Shown here: in pieces, positions 42,201 to 49,873 of the stretch
How the letters are laid out: the number at the start of each line of letters is the position of its first letter
How positions within the stretch are numbered: the stretch's first letter is position 1
Source of the DNA: a virus
DNA: 64,000 bases
Virus record (IMG/VR): IMGVR_UViG_3300027336_000001
Coordinates: 62,001 to 126,000 of that record
Direction: 5' to 3' (one strand)
Translations under genes and position numbers: made by a program
The notes under the pieces: generated by a model
Database searches by the model: none
Seen by the model: the letters and a program-made list of their open reading frames with translations, nothing else
Told to the model about the DNA's origin: nothing

Positions 42201-45056
42201 TTTGTATCTTTATCTACAGGTAATCCTATTGAACCTGCAAAAGAAAAAGCATTTGCAGATAAATATGCAATCAATATTGGTGGCAAGTTTGTAGGTATTA
42301 AACCTGAAGCAAGACATCAATTTAATATTTGGTTAAAGCAAAATGCTTACTTTGCAGATAAGATGGATGTGGATTACGAGGCAGTAGGTAAAAAACAACT
42401 TAAACCTTTAGTGAAATTAAACACAGCTGTAAATATGCCACCTGAAGTAGGTAAGGCATATGTAGAAGTAGCAAGTGGCATTAAAAACCAGCTTAAAGAA
42501 ATGAAAGACAGGTATTCTGCTTTATTGACACAAAATGCTGAAGATATTTCAGTAACCTTGCAAAAAGAAAAAGATATTGCAGTTGGTAATTTAAAGGATA
42601 AGATTGCTTTATTACACTTGTTTAGTTTAAATCCACATAAAGCAATGGCAAAATATAATAAGATGAAAGGCATTGAGCCAAAAACTTATACTTTTGTAAA
42701 TCCAAAGGTAGAACAAGCAACAGCTTTAGCTACTAAATTCTTACAGGAATCTAAACGAACAATTTATTTCACAGAAGATAATGATGTAGCAAAACAAACA
42801 GTCATTTCTATTTCTATGAGACATCGTACAAAAATTCATGCTCTTTGTTTATCTAATATGATTGTGTTTTATCAGGCAGGTGTTCCTTTAAAGAAAGGTC
42901 GTGCTACTAAAAAAACCAATGTAGAGAATTTTAAGATCAATCGTTTAACAGAAGAACAAATTGAAGCGATTGAAAGAGAAAGAATGTCAAAGACAGGTGC
43001 AGTAGCTAAACCTTCTGTAAAAAATATGCCTGTAGATATGACATGGGCAATTAAGATTGTTAAGAACTTTATTGCAGAAAATGATCAAGTAGTTACAATG
43101 GTATGTAATTCATCTTATGCAAGAGGATTTAATTTACAAAAATTTAAAGCTGTTGTGCATTTAGATAGAGATGGTTGGGATAGTGAAGAAATTAAGCAAA
43201 GAACAGCAAGAGCATTTAGACAAGGACAGGAGAATGAAGTTCTTGAAGTGATGGTAGATGCAGTAGCACCTAATGATGAAAAAGGCAAACCAACAGTGTC
43301 AATAGATGAATTGAGAGGTCTAGTACATGAAACAGATCAGAAGTTCTTTAATGACATTATTAAAAAAAGTGGTGCTATCAAGTTATCTGAAAACTACAGT
43401 GCGATTGAACATGGTGTTGTAAGTGATAAAATGACAACACCAAACTTAGAAGAATTTACAAGAGCGATTTTGCCTACAAGAGAAGCATCAAATGAAATTG
43501 ATGAATACTTTAAGAATAAGAAGGAAGATCCTGTTAAGCATACAGTTTTAGATCCAAATCGTTTTAATCATCCATCAATTAAAACTATACTACAACAATT
43601 AGGCACTACTGTATTGACACCTGAATTGAAAGAAAAGTTAGATGTTTCAGGTATATCAGGTGTTTTGAATGTAACACCTGCTGAAATTACAAGTAGTGTT
43701 TCTGTACCTGATGTAAAGCATATTAGGTTAAAAGGCGATTGGATTGCATCACAAATTAGAGCAGTCAATTCTGATTCAGTAAAAAATTGTGAGTTTTTTA
43801 CAACAACTTGTGCCCCAAAGAGTATTGGAAACAAAGCATTGTTTTCTCAATTAGTAGCTTGTAAAAAGGCAGGTAAAAAAGAACTTGTAACAGATGGTGG
43901 TGGTTCTTTTAATAGCTTTGATCCTGAAACAGGACTTGGTAAAAAAGGTCAAGGACATAATCCTATGATTGGTTATTATATCTGGCCCAAGTTTGGATAT
44001 GATGCTACTGTGCTAATACTTACACTACAGTATCCTCCTTTACAACAGAATTTTGATTTGGTATTAAAATTCTTAAATCCAACTAATCTAGTTTCACCAC
44101 TACCAGCAGGAAATGATGCACAATCACAATTGGTTTTTCAGGAAGAATTGAAAAACTATATTGAAAAAGTCGAAGAACACAATGCAAGTTTAAAAACAAA
44201 AGCAGTAGATGTAAAAGTAGATAAAGAAAGTGTTTTGGATTTAATTTCAAAACTAAAAAATCCTGATACTAAAGGACTTAATTCTCAACAAAAACATCAA
44301 ATTGTTACTTTCCTTAGAGATGGTGCAGGTTGGTGGCTTTTAAAACTAGCTAAATGTTATTATCTTGTTTCCGAAATGACAGATGTTTACAAGCAACAAA
44401 CTTATAGTCTTTTAGATCTTTATGCAATCACTTTTACAGATTCTGAAGGTAATGTTGTTAAAGCAGGTGAAGAACTATGGAAATTCTTTGGTAGTACTAC
44501 AAAACTTACTTTATCTTTAGATGACAATTCTAAGTCATATAAGCATTTAACTAAATATGTAGATGCAAAAGTTAAAGAGGCAGGCTTTGAAACTTTAGAA
44601 GAATATTTATCAGCACCTACAGATCCATTTGATACTAAAAGTACTGAATGTTGGTTTTTGTTCTTTAGAGATCAAATCTTAACACAGTTAACAAAATCAG
44701 AAAAATCTACTCTTGTAAAAACTTATATGAAAGACTTAAAAGAAGTTCTTGTCAAAGCTAATATGAATGAAAGAGTAGCTATTCTAGATAGTTTAAAAAT
44801 GTTTAAAGAAAATAATCCTGAACTTTCATCTATGAAATTAGCATCTAAAAAGTATGCAGATGAAGATCAAGAAGTATCATCTGAAAGTTTAATGGGAATG
44901 TTAGCAGTACAAGACGATGCTCTTTTTACTACTATTACTAAAGAACTAGAAAATGAAAAAACTTTAGAAAATACACAAAAAGAAATTGCAGTATTGAGAG
45001 GTGATTTGAAACCTGTTTTAAATCCTTTTGATCTAAGCAAGAAAGGCAATAAATAA
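39210..45056 (+). CDS. giant multidomain protein with SF2 helicase core
   Basis: This is a 1948-residue protein. Residues 1 to about 850 are of unknown fold, rich in Lys and Glu. An SF2/SNF2-like helicase core follows, with P-loop DTGVGKT near 868, DEVNEA near 957, LLTASALETS near 985 and the motif V/VI region RGFNLQKFK with RTARAFRQGQ near 1303-1335. The C-terminal 600 residues contain a compact domain near 1500-1620 with GYYIWPKFGYDA, which I cannot name, and then helical segments. Giant helicase-bearing proteins are injected with phage DNA as anti-restriction factors in some phages (DarB of P1) and occur as polyvalent proteins in others. Either role is possible. The LPGEE codons are CCG GGC. 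The gene at 45059-45331 is coupled. Confidence 0.85.
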   Translation: MPVVKLINNPNRSANPFKSNFLLAFKVPQLSSRDTTRGKIEGNGNYVFNHYQQLVEFEDYLIDYINDRVSQVAKDKSLVKWSLDEDMEKAYLYYLGFFREKEQDEELKNLWIDLKVNIQKVDAFIETNLQKVWEGYLEFIVRQGNPTSNSQEEVFKKAKVVLMAGAFDVANRLGKQAFFKESLKSLSGWIALICKAKGLQYEITQKVTSTGVKYDVFKEVSGAIPAVVIAENANTIKKKYVEYEKAQLKTKLSGIGAFTEVKLEDGDRLDLYLNDPKNMPTIAGVIKKRKLDFLQTMNLPVDLDIDTMSEVKEEDYLVKMDQLAKKKLSAKLLSTSVVGTTEDVIKKILSQTDMDLTFANLMEYMIAKNNIVPIGLSLKPLITKFKQFKIDSNLKLSQICQNYFLSQGWDIDQDPYKEMFEKLVSLVDVPSFKYVLDEYNMEKEIIDSDMQINKRAVKQLYGQLKELEKPNSIVKGKTLKVAIKEEQKNFLDKAHTIYSEKLGVIESENGLSAYEVYQQKKFDVQIKSKVLRDAFPEIRTITVTNQNGEEVQQKQLIFKHIKRRVIYEKDELGNVIFKNGEPVPKYETKKDGTLKFDEIGNPIPLTEDLDMNIPPIVIDHLPDSVVDALPGEEREVELSDDTTPKASNPLRFAHWVKVKTTTIKGVTKDIITRGPMKGFSVEDLANATGRLTSENKCYSVGANGKIINIYEGIKVESGDIKINYNVLEEPYITWFKGRFVIALPKGDAFKGERGALKNLKKTRASVEEIENISGTRVTYYFDGDDYESIKDSLGSCLMTRKAHEELEKYYGIVLQKDKALNAQNLEKYKPVSIGGFKDNIVFNNKQVEALAWLDANDLKGVMALDTGVGKTLVGVTAMQLGSKKEKDAKFLIVGPDALRGNFLSEVRKFLTEDVADGLAGNVEKKIDSRAKEIGYTEFVKMYESKFDFENEYYCMIFDEVNEALTGKKAQAISGVKHKRKILLTASALETSPMDLFRFVSLSTGNPIEPAKEKAFADKYAINIGGKFVGIKPEARHQFNIWLKQNAYFADKMDVDYEAVGKKQLKPLVKLNTAVNMPPEVGKAYVEVASGIKNQLKEMKDRYSALLTQNAEDISVTLQKEKDIAVGNLKDKIALLHLFSLNPHKAMAKYNKMKGIEPKTYTFVNPKVEQATALATKFLQESKRTIYFTEDNDVAKQTVISISMRHRTKIHALCLSNMIVFYQAGVPLKKGRATKKTNVENFKINRLTEEQIEAIERERMSKTGAVAKPSVKNMPVDMTWAIKIVKNFIAENDQVVTMVCNSSYARGFNLQKFKAVVHLDRDGWDSEEIKQRTARAFRQGQENEVLEVMVDAVAPNDEKGKPTVSIDELRGLVHETDQKFFNDIIKKSGAIKLSENYSAIEHGVVSDKMTTPNLEEFTRAILPTREASNEIDEYFKNKKEDPVKHTVLDPNRFNHPSIKTILQQLGTTVLTPELKEKLDVSGISGVLNVTPAEITSSVSVPDVKHIRLKGDWIASQIRAVNSDSVKNCEFFTTTCAPKSIGNKALFSQLVACKKAGKKELVTDGGGSFNSFDPETGLGKKGQGHNPMIGYYIWPKFGYDATVLILTLQYPPLQQNFDLVLKFLNPTNLVSPLPAGNDAQSQLVFQEELKNYIEKVEEHNASLKTKAVDVKVDKESVLDLISKLKNPDTKGLNSQQKHQIVTFLRDGAGWWLLKLAKCYYLVSEMTDVYKQQTYSLLDLYAITFTDSEGNVVKAGEELWKFFGSTTKLTLSLDDNSKSYKHLTKYVDAKVKEAGFETLEEYLSAPTDPFDTKSTECWFLFFRDQILTQLTKSEKSTLVKTYMKDLKEVLVKANMNERVAILDSLKMFKENNPELSSMKLASKKYADEDQEVSSESLMGMLAVQDDALFTTITKELENEKTLENTQKEIAVLRGDLKPVLNPFDLSKKGNK

Positions 45057-45058
45057 AA

Positions 45059-45331
45059 ATGGAAGATCCAAAGACACTAAAAGAATGGATTTTGTATGTA
45101 TCACAAATTTCAGATGAAGATTTAATTGTGCAAGCTAAATATGCAGGCACTCAAGTTTTTATCAATATGCTTACAGAAGATGGATATTCAAGTGATGATA
45201 TTTTTAAGATTCACAAAGCATTTGCTTTAAGATTTCAAGAAGATGGTCGCAGGATTCCTATGTATGATGGGATTTTAGTAGATTATAAGTCTATCCTTAA
45301 TCCTACAAGTTTGCCTGATGATGCTACTTAG
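45059..45331 (+). CDS. unknown 90-residue acidic protein
   Basis: This small acidic protein starts two bases after the stop of the giant helicase gene and is certainly co-transcribed with it. It has no motif I recognise, with helices in the first half (EWILYVSQISDEDLIVQAK). Its stop overlaps by eight bases the convergent gene at 45324-45545. A partner role for the giant protein is a reasonable guess. Confidence 0.7.
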   Translation: MEDPKTLKEWILYVSQISDEDLIVQAKYAGTQVFINMLTEDGYSSDDIFKIHKAFALRFQEDGRRIPMYDGILVDYKSILNPTSLPDDAT

Positions 45332-45545
45332 TTTGCACGAATTGATTTAATTTATCAGCAACAGATAAAATTTCTTCAATTGTATTGGCAGGTGCATTTA
45401 GCTTGGCTAAATCTTCTAAAGACTTTGCCATATGTAATTTTGCTTCAAATAATTTAAGCTGTGTTTGAGATTGTTCTTCTACAATACGAGTTGCTAAATG
45501 TAAAAGATCTGTACGAATTTGATAACCATTTACTTTGTCAGACAT
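45324..45545 (-). CDS. small helical protein of unknown function
   Basis: This is a 73-residue helical, probably coiled-coil protein (EEQSQTQLKLFEAKLHMAKSL). I choose the ATG at 45545 (MSDKVNG) because AGGAAT lies about ten bases upstream. The ATG at 45551 is too close to it. A GTATAATATA promoter element lies at 45606-45615. The function is unknown. Confidence 0.65.
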   Translation of the reverse strand: MSDKVNGYQIRTDLLHLATRIVEEQSQTQLKLFEAKLHMAKSLEDLAKLNAPANTIEEILSVADKLNQFVQTK

Positions 45546-45605
45546 GATCATTATTCCTATAAAAAAGTGTGTGTGTGTTTTAATAAGCAACATTGCCTAT
45601 CTTTT

Positions 45606-45615
45606 TATATTATAC
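45606..45615 (-). promoter_or_regulatory. GTATAATATA -10 element, third copy
   Basis: The minus strand reads GTATAATATA, identical to the elements at 14138-14147 and 15961-15970. It lies between the sliding clamp stop (45625) and the small helical gene, giving a leader of about 50 bases. Confidence 0.5.
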
Positions 45616-45624
45616 CATCACTTT

Positions 45625-46674
45625 TTAAACTTTTGTAGGCATCAATAAGATTTTAACATTATCTTTTGTAAATAAGAATGGTGCAGATGAAAAGTTTCTA
45701 GGATTGCAGTAAATGTTTTCAGTTAAAGCTAGAACTTGAGTGAGGTTGTTAATATTGAAATTAACAGATCGTTCTTTACCTTGAAATTCATTCTCTTGCC
45801 ATACATATTGACTTTCTGTATTGGTCAATCTCAATGTGGATCTTTCATCTACATCTATTTTCATAATAGGTGTATCAATCACTTTTTCGCTTTCATATAA
45901 TGCTTGTTTGCCACGAGCAGAGATATTGATCTTTTCAAGATCAGCATCTTTAGGCATGACATTTAAGTAGTTTGGAAAACTTTCATTCACCAGCAAAATT
46001 GAATATCTTGTAGTCGCATTTTGGATATTCAAATGACAATCCTTAACACTAGCATGAGCATTAATAAGGTTATCAGCAAGAATAGGAATAGCATCAGCAG
46101 GGATCAAAGCCTTTTGATTGACAAATTCAAATGTTAGCTTTTGAGTAAAGAGTTTAGTACCATCAGTAGATACGATATTACGATTGGTTGGATCATAATA
46201 AACACCTGTGATTTTATTCTTTCCTTCTTCTTTGGATAAGAAACGAACAGCATTTTTAAGAGCATATCCGAGTTCAATCGCTTGTGCTTGATTGATCTTT
46301 TTACCTGTAAAGGTTTCAAAATCATCTTCTTTGCTAGTAAATTCTAATTGAGTAAACTCAACAGTTTCAATATCACCTTGAGAGAAAAGACCATCAGGTT
46401 CTTCACCATAAGAGATGCGATCATCTTTTAAAATGATAGTAGATGATCTCATAGCTTTATCTAAAACATCAGTAGGTAAAAAGACAATACCATCATCATA
46501 GATAGATCCGTCTAAAATACATGACAAGATGAAATCATTATTTGTAGCAGTTGCTTTAATGGTGTTATTAAAACATTCAAATTTTACTGCACGAGATGTT
46601 TTATTTTTTTTAGACAAACTGATCAATGATCTTAAATGTTGTCTGTTTTGTTTAACATGAAAATGGACTTCCAT
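45625..46674 (-). CDS. dnaN: DNA polymerase sliding clamp, DnaN-like
   Basis: This 349-residue protein has the three-domain pattern of bacterial beta clamps. VYYDPTNRNIVSTDGTKLF corresponds to the ATDGHRL segment of domain 2. FPNYLNVMPKD corresponds to the YPDYRRVLP segment that opens the central loop. The end NVKILLMPTKV corresponds to the C-terminal peptide-binding MPM region. It encircles DNA and tethers the polymerase. It completes the phage replication set with the helicase, primase parts and ligase, although it is encoded on the opposite strand. The start MEVHFHV follows AAAAGGA, which overlaps the palindrome at 46685-46697. Confidence 0.82.
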   Translation of the reverse strand: MEVHFHVKQNRQHLRSLISLSKKNKTSRAVKFECFNNTIKATATNNDFILSCILDGSIYDDGIVFLPTDVLDKAMRSSTIILKDDRISYGEEPDGLFSQGDIETVEFTQLEFTSKEDDFETFTGKKINQAQAIELGYALKNAVRFLSKEEGKNKITGVYYDPTNRNIVSTDGTKLFTQKLTFEFVNQKALIPADAIPILADNLINAHASVKDCHLNIQNATTRYSILLVNESFPNYLNVMPKDADLEKINISARGKQALYESEKVIDTPIMKIDVDERSTLRLTNTESQYVWQENEFQGKERSVNFNINNLTQVLALTENIYCNPRNFSSAPFLFTKDNVKILLMPTKV

Positions 46675-46684
46675 TTGTTTTTTC

Positions 46685-46697
46685 CTTTTGACAAAAG
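46685..46697 (-). promoter_or_regulatory. palindrome over the sliding clamp ribosome binding site
   Basis: CTTTTG-T-CAAAAG on the minus strand overlaps the AAAAGGA binding site of the clamp gene. The centre is one base, so an RNA hairpin would have about five pairs. It is equally suitable as a DNA operator. This is the weakest of the three inverted repeats that touch a ribosome binding site. Confidence 0.35.
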
Positions 46698-46754
46698 AAG
46701 AGTTTTGTTGTCCATTTACTTATATTATTAAGGATTTGATTTACTTAAAAAATG

Positions 46755-47627
46755 CTATTCTAATTTTAAAACTTCACTTTCAATTAGATTACCTTTTTCA
46801 TCTATTAAATGCCTGCGATACAGATAATAAAATTGAGCACCCATAGCAGGTATTATTAAAGCATTCCATCCTATCTTCAAAGAGGATGCAATCATTCCAC
46901 TTGGGATAAAAGGACAAAATACTTGAATAAGTAAACCTAAACCTGTTTCAGGTAAAGTACGAATAAGATCACCCCATGACATTAAACCTAAAAATCCTTT
47001 AGTGATATCTGTAACCTTCCAACTTATTTCTGTTACATTTGTCCAAACTAACCAAAATACATATGCTTTAGCAGGCATAGACATGACATCAAAAACAGGA
47101 TGATGATCAAAAAAATCTTCAATAATTTCTGCAAAGGTATTAAAACCACCATTGTATTTTTTAAATGCCTGCATGATAATTTGCTTTTCTTCACTATCTA
47201 CTCTTTCAAGTAAATAGTTTATTGAACTTGTTACTGTTGGTGCTTTATCTGCATATAAGAACATAAAGTACAAATACTTATTTTTTTCCGATAGCTGTTG
47301 TTTATGCTTATTGACCCATTCTTTACCTTGTTCAAGATATCCTGCTAATTTATCATTAAGCTGGTGATATAGAGAAACATTATCTATAGCATTAATACCT
47401 AAAGTCTTTTTAAAAAGATTCCACATCTGTGGTTGCTCTTGGTACTTTTCATAAATATCTTTGAGTTTACTTGTTAGTCCAAAAAGAGAACCATGTTTAA
47501 CAATTTGGTTAGCAAAAGGTATTAAGGTAGTCGCATTAAGTTCTTTTCTAACTTGATATGCACTAGCTGTCCTTATCTTTTTACTTTCTTTTATTGCTTG
47601 TATGCAGGCAAGTTTTATATATTTCAT
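46755..47627 (-). CDS. membrane-associated protein, tandem paralogue C
   Basis: This 290-residue protein is about half identical by eye to the next gene upstream. Both begin with a basic amphipathic segment (KLACIQAIKESKKIRTASAY here), followed by NATTLIPFANQIV. Hydrophobic stretches occur near 110-120, 190-205 and 235-275. Both end QFYYLY, then a short Asp- and Glu-rich tail. It starts with an ATGA overlap on the previous gene. The family is not known to me. Membrane segments and a basic lead segment would fit a virion protein that enters the host membrane. Confidence 0.75.
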   Translation of the reverse strand: MKYIKLACIQAIKESKKIRTASAYQVRKELNATTLIPFANQIVKHGSLFGLTSKLKDIYEKYQEQPQMWNLFKKTLGINAIDNVSLYHQLNDKLAGYLEQGKEWVNKHKQQLSEKNKYLYFMFLYADKAPTVTSSINYLLERVDSEEKQIIMQAFKKYNGGFNTFAEIIEDFFDHHPVFDVMSMPAKAYVFWLVWTNVTEISWKVTDITKGFLGLMSWGDLIRTLPETGLGLLIQVFCPFIPSGMIASSLKIGWNALIIPAMGAQFYYLYRRHLIDEKGNLIESEVLKLE

Positions 47628-48499
47628 GTTAGTTTCTCTACTTCACTTTCAATCAGTTTACCATGTTCATCTATTAAGTGTTGTTGATACAGATAATAAA
47701 ATTGTATACCCATAGCAGGGATGATCAGTGCATTCCAACCTATCTTTAAAGAAGATGCAACCATGCCACTTGGGATGAAAGGCATAAAGATTTGGATAAG
47801 AAAACCTAAACCACTTTCAGGTAGTGATTCTAAAAGATCACCCCATGAGATTTGACCTAGAAAACCTTTAATAATATCTGTGATTTTCCAACTGACTTCA
47901 GCTACATTGACCCAAATGATCCAAAATAAATATGCTTTAGCAGGAATACTGATTGTATGTAGAACAGGATGTTTTTTAAAGAACTCATCTATTGTGTCTT
48001 TTAGGTTTCCAAATCCATCTGATAATTGTTTAAGTTTTTTAGACAGCTTAGATGAATTATCAGGATTGATCTTTTCAAGTAGTGTTTTTATAGAACCTGT
48101 TATTGTAGGTGCATTCTCTGCATATAAGAACATAAAATAAATTAGCTTGTTTTCTTTTGCTAGTTTCTGTTTATGTCCATCAATCCATTTTTTACCTTCT
48201 TCAAGATATTCAGATAACTTTTCATTAAGTTGCTTATATAGAGAAACAACATTAGTCGCAGTGATACCTAATTTTTCTTTAAACTTTTCCCAAAGGTTTG
48301 GCATCTTTTGAAAACCTTCATAGATTTGTTTAATTTTACCAACAAGACCTTTAATAGAACCATACTTAACAATTTGATTGCCAAAAGGTATTAAAGTAGT
48401 CGCATTAAGTTCTTGTCTTAAATGTGATGCAGTTTTATATTTAATGCTTTTATGTACTGCTATTTGACAGGCAAGTTTTATTAAAATTTCTCTTTTCAT
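47624..48499 (-). CDS. membrane-associated protein, tandem paralogue B
   Basis: This is a 291-residue protein. Shared segments with paralogue C include NATTLIPFGNQIVKYGS, WGDLLESLPESGLGFLIQI and PSGMVASSLKIGWNALIIPA. The first 20 residues (MKREILIKLACQIAVHKSIK) are basic and amphipathic. Several hydrophobic helices lie in the last third. The gene lies two bases after paralogue A and overlaps paralogue C by four bases, so all three form one operon. Its function is unknown. Confidence 0.75.
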   Translation of the reverse strand: MKREILIKLACQIAVHKSIKYKTASHLRQELNATTLIPFGNQIVKYGSIKGLVGKIKQIYEGFQKMPNLWEKFKEKLGITATNVVSLYKQLNEKLSEYLEEGKKWIDGHKQKLAKENKLIYFMFLYAENAPTITGSIKTLLEKINPDNSSKLSKKLKQLSDGFGNLKDTIDEFFKKHPVLHTISIPAKAYLFWIIWVNVAEVSWKITDIIKGFLGQISWGDLLESLPESGLGFLIQIFMPFIPSGMVASSLKIGWNALIIPAMGIQFYYLYQQHLIDEHGKLIESEVEKLT

Positions 48500-48501
48500 T
48501 C

Positions 48502-49374
48502 CTAATGTCCTTTCAATATTCTTAGTTCTTCATCTAAATATCCTTCTTGATAAAGGAAATAAATCTGAAAAGGTAAAGTCTTATATTTCACAATATCTTC
48601 AATATCTATGAAATCCTCTAAAAGAGCAGATATGAAATCACTTAACTTATCCATAGGTAAATCATCTAGTATCTGATCACTATCTAATTTGCCTGTTAGT
48701 CCTGATACTAGATTTTTCTTTGCAAAGGTATCATCATCTATTTTTCTTGAAATACCTAAATAGACTAAAAACACAGCTATGTTTACTGCTTTGTTATCTG
48801 TCTTTTTAATTTTTTCTTTTAATAAATCCCAAATCTTTCCTAACCAATCCTTAACAGATGTAGCCATATTTTTAAGTTTATCTATACCTTGTTGGATTTT
48901 AGCAGGTAGTTTAGCATATAAGTTCTCTAACCATTGTTTCGCTTGTGTATATTCTAATTTAGACACTTTATACATGATGTTTAAGAAAGGTATATCTTTA
49001 ATAACACTTTCTAACCACTTGCCAAAATTGGATTTAAAATTAGGCAAGTCCATTAGCATAGAACCAATATTTTTAGGATCGAGATTTAAGGTTTTTTTAA
49101 TTTCTTCCCATTTGTTTGGTTTCTTTTGTATTTCTTCATAGATATGGATTAAAGAATTTTTAGTGTTTTCATATAAAGAAGTAATGTCTTTAATAAAAGC
49201 AGTCTTATAGAAAAGATGATTGCCTAAAACTTCTAAAACTTCAGGTGTGATTTCAGAACGAACATATCCAGCACTAGCTGTTTTATATTTTTTACTTTCA
49301 CGAATAGCATCAATAGATGCTAAACGAATGATATGTCTTTTGACTACATTATTTATTAAAACTTGTCTACTCAT
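48502..49374 (-). CDS. membrane-associated protein, tandem paralogue A (divergent)
   Basis: This 290-residue protein is more diverged than B and C but has the same layout. The lead segment IRLASIDAIRESKKYKTASA matches KLACIQAIKESKKIRTASA of C. SGLTGKLDSDQILDDLPMD aligns with KGFLGQISWGDLLESLPES of B. The end PFQIYFLYQEGYLDEELRI matches QFYYLYQQHLIDEHGKL. The middle is helical and lysine-rich. It is the first gene of the trio, and its ribosome binding site lies in the hairpin at 49377-49413, so the hairpin may set output for the whole set. Confidence 0.75.
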   Translation of the reverse strand: MSRQVLINNVVKRHIIRLASIDAIRESKKYKTASAGYVRSEITPEVLEVLGNHLFYKTAFIKDITSLYENTKNSLIHIYEEIQKKPNKWEEIKKTLNLDPKNIGSMLMDLPNFKSNFGKWLESVIKDIPFLNIMYKVSKLEYTQAKQWLENLYAKLPAKIQQGIDKLKNMATSVKDWLGKIWDLLKEKIKKTDNKAVNIAVFLVYLGISRKIDDDTFAKKNLVSGLTGKLDSDQILDDLPMDKLSDFISALLEDFIDIEDIVKYKTLPFQIYFLYQEGYLDEELRILKGH

Positions 49375-49376
49375 CT

Positions 49377-49413
49377 GATATTCCCTTTTTATTTTATAAT
49401 AGAAGGGAATATC
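49377..49413 (-). promoter_or_regulatory. 11-base-pair hairpin hiding the ribosome binding site of paralogue A
   Basis: GATATTCCCTT (49377-49387) and AAGGGAATATC (49403-49413) are perfect complements with a 15-base AT-rich loop. On the minus strand the arm nearest the gene contains AAGGGA, the only binding site for the ATG at 49374. It lies between the stop of the 49420 gene and this start, so it may act as an attenuating or autoregulatory hairpin, or as a terminator for the upstream gene. Confidence 0.6.
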
Positions 49414-49419
49414 AAAATT

Positions 49420-49818
49420 TTATTGAAGGTAGCCTTTTTGCCAAGAGAGTTTAAACATCTTTACAATATAACCTACGAGTTCTTGTTCAATTTCATCAGA
49501 TGTAAGATTGCTTTCTTTACCATCCCAAACCTTTGAAAATCCTGCGATTTCCCAAGAGATGGCATAACCATTAATTTTAGGACTTTCTAACATCAATCTA
49601 AAAACTAATGCAAGTTCTTGATCATCTTTATAAATAACAATACTTTCTGCATCATCATCCACAGCTACTTTATATTCTGATTTTTTAATCACAGGATTAG
49701 ACTTCAATTGCTTTTCTACAGTCTTAAAAAAAATCTCACTAAAAAGACCACCTGCAATCTTTTCAACACCTGCTATTTTATTTAAACGATTCTTTAAAGA
49801 TGAAATAAGATACTTCAT
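49420..49818 (-). CDS. unknown 132-residue protein with basic amphipathic start
   Basis: This protein begins MKYLISSLKNRLNKIAG, a basic amphipathic helix similar in character to the start of the three paralogues downstream. The rest is a compact alpha/beta acidic domain (VAVDDDAESIVIYKDDQELA). No family is recognised. It directly precedes the paralogue trio and is separated from it by the hairpin. Common transcription with the Toprim gene upstream is possible, with a 55-base gap. Confidence 0.68.
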   Translation of the reverse strand: MKYLISSLKNRLNKIAGVEKIAGGLFSEIFFKTVEKQLKSNPVIKKSEYKVAVDDDAESIVIYKDDQELALVFRLMLESPKINGYAISWEIAGFSKVWDGKESNLTSDEIEQELVGYIVKMFKLSWQKGYLQ

Positions 49819-49873
49819 TTTGATTACCTTTCATATTGTGTTCATATCTAAATATAATAAGATAAAAGAATTA

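Noticed and set aside
39210-45056. Methyltransferase domain in the giant helicase protein
   Set aside because: I looked for a catalytic PPY motif and a FxGxG cofactor motif, as in some giant anti-restriction proteins, and found neither.
45567-45578. Run of alternating GT
   Set aside because: It is only about 12 bases long and in a leader region. It is too short to be a meaningful repeat.
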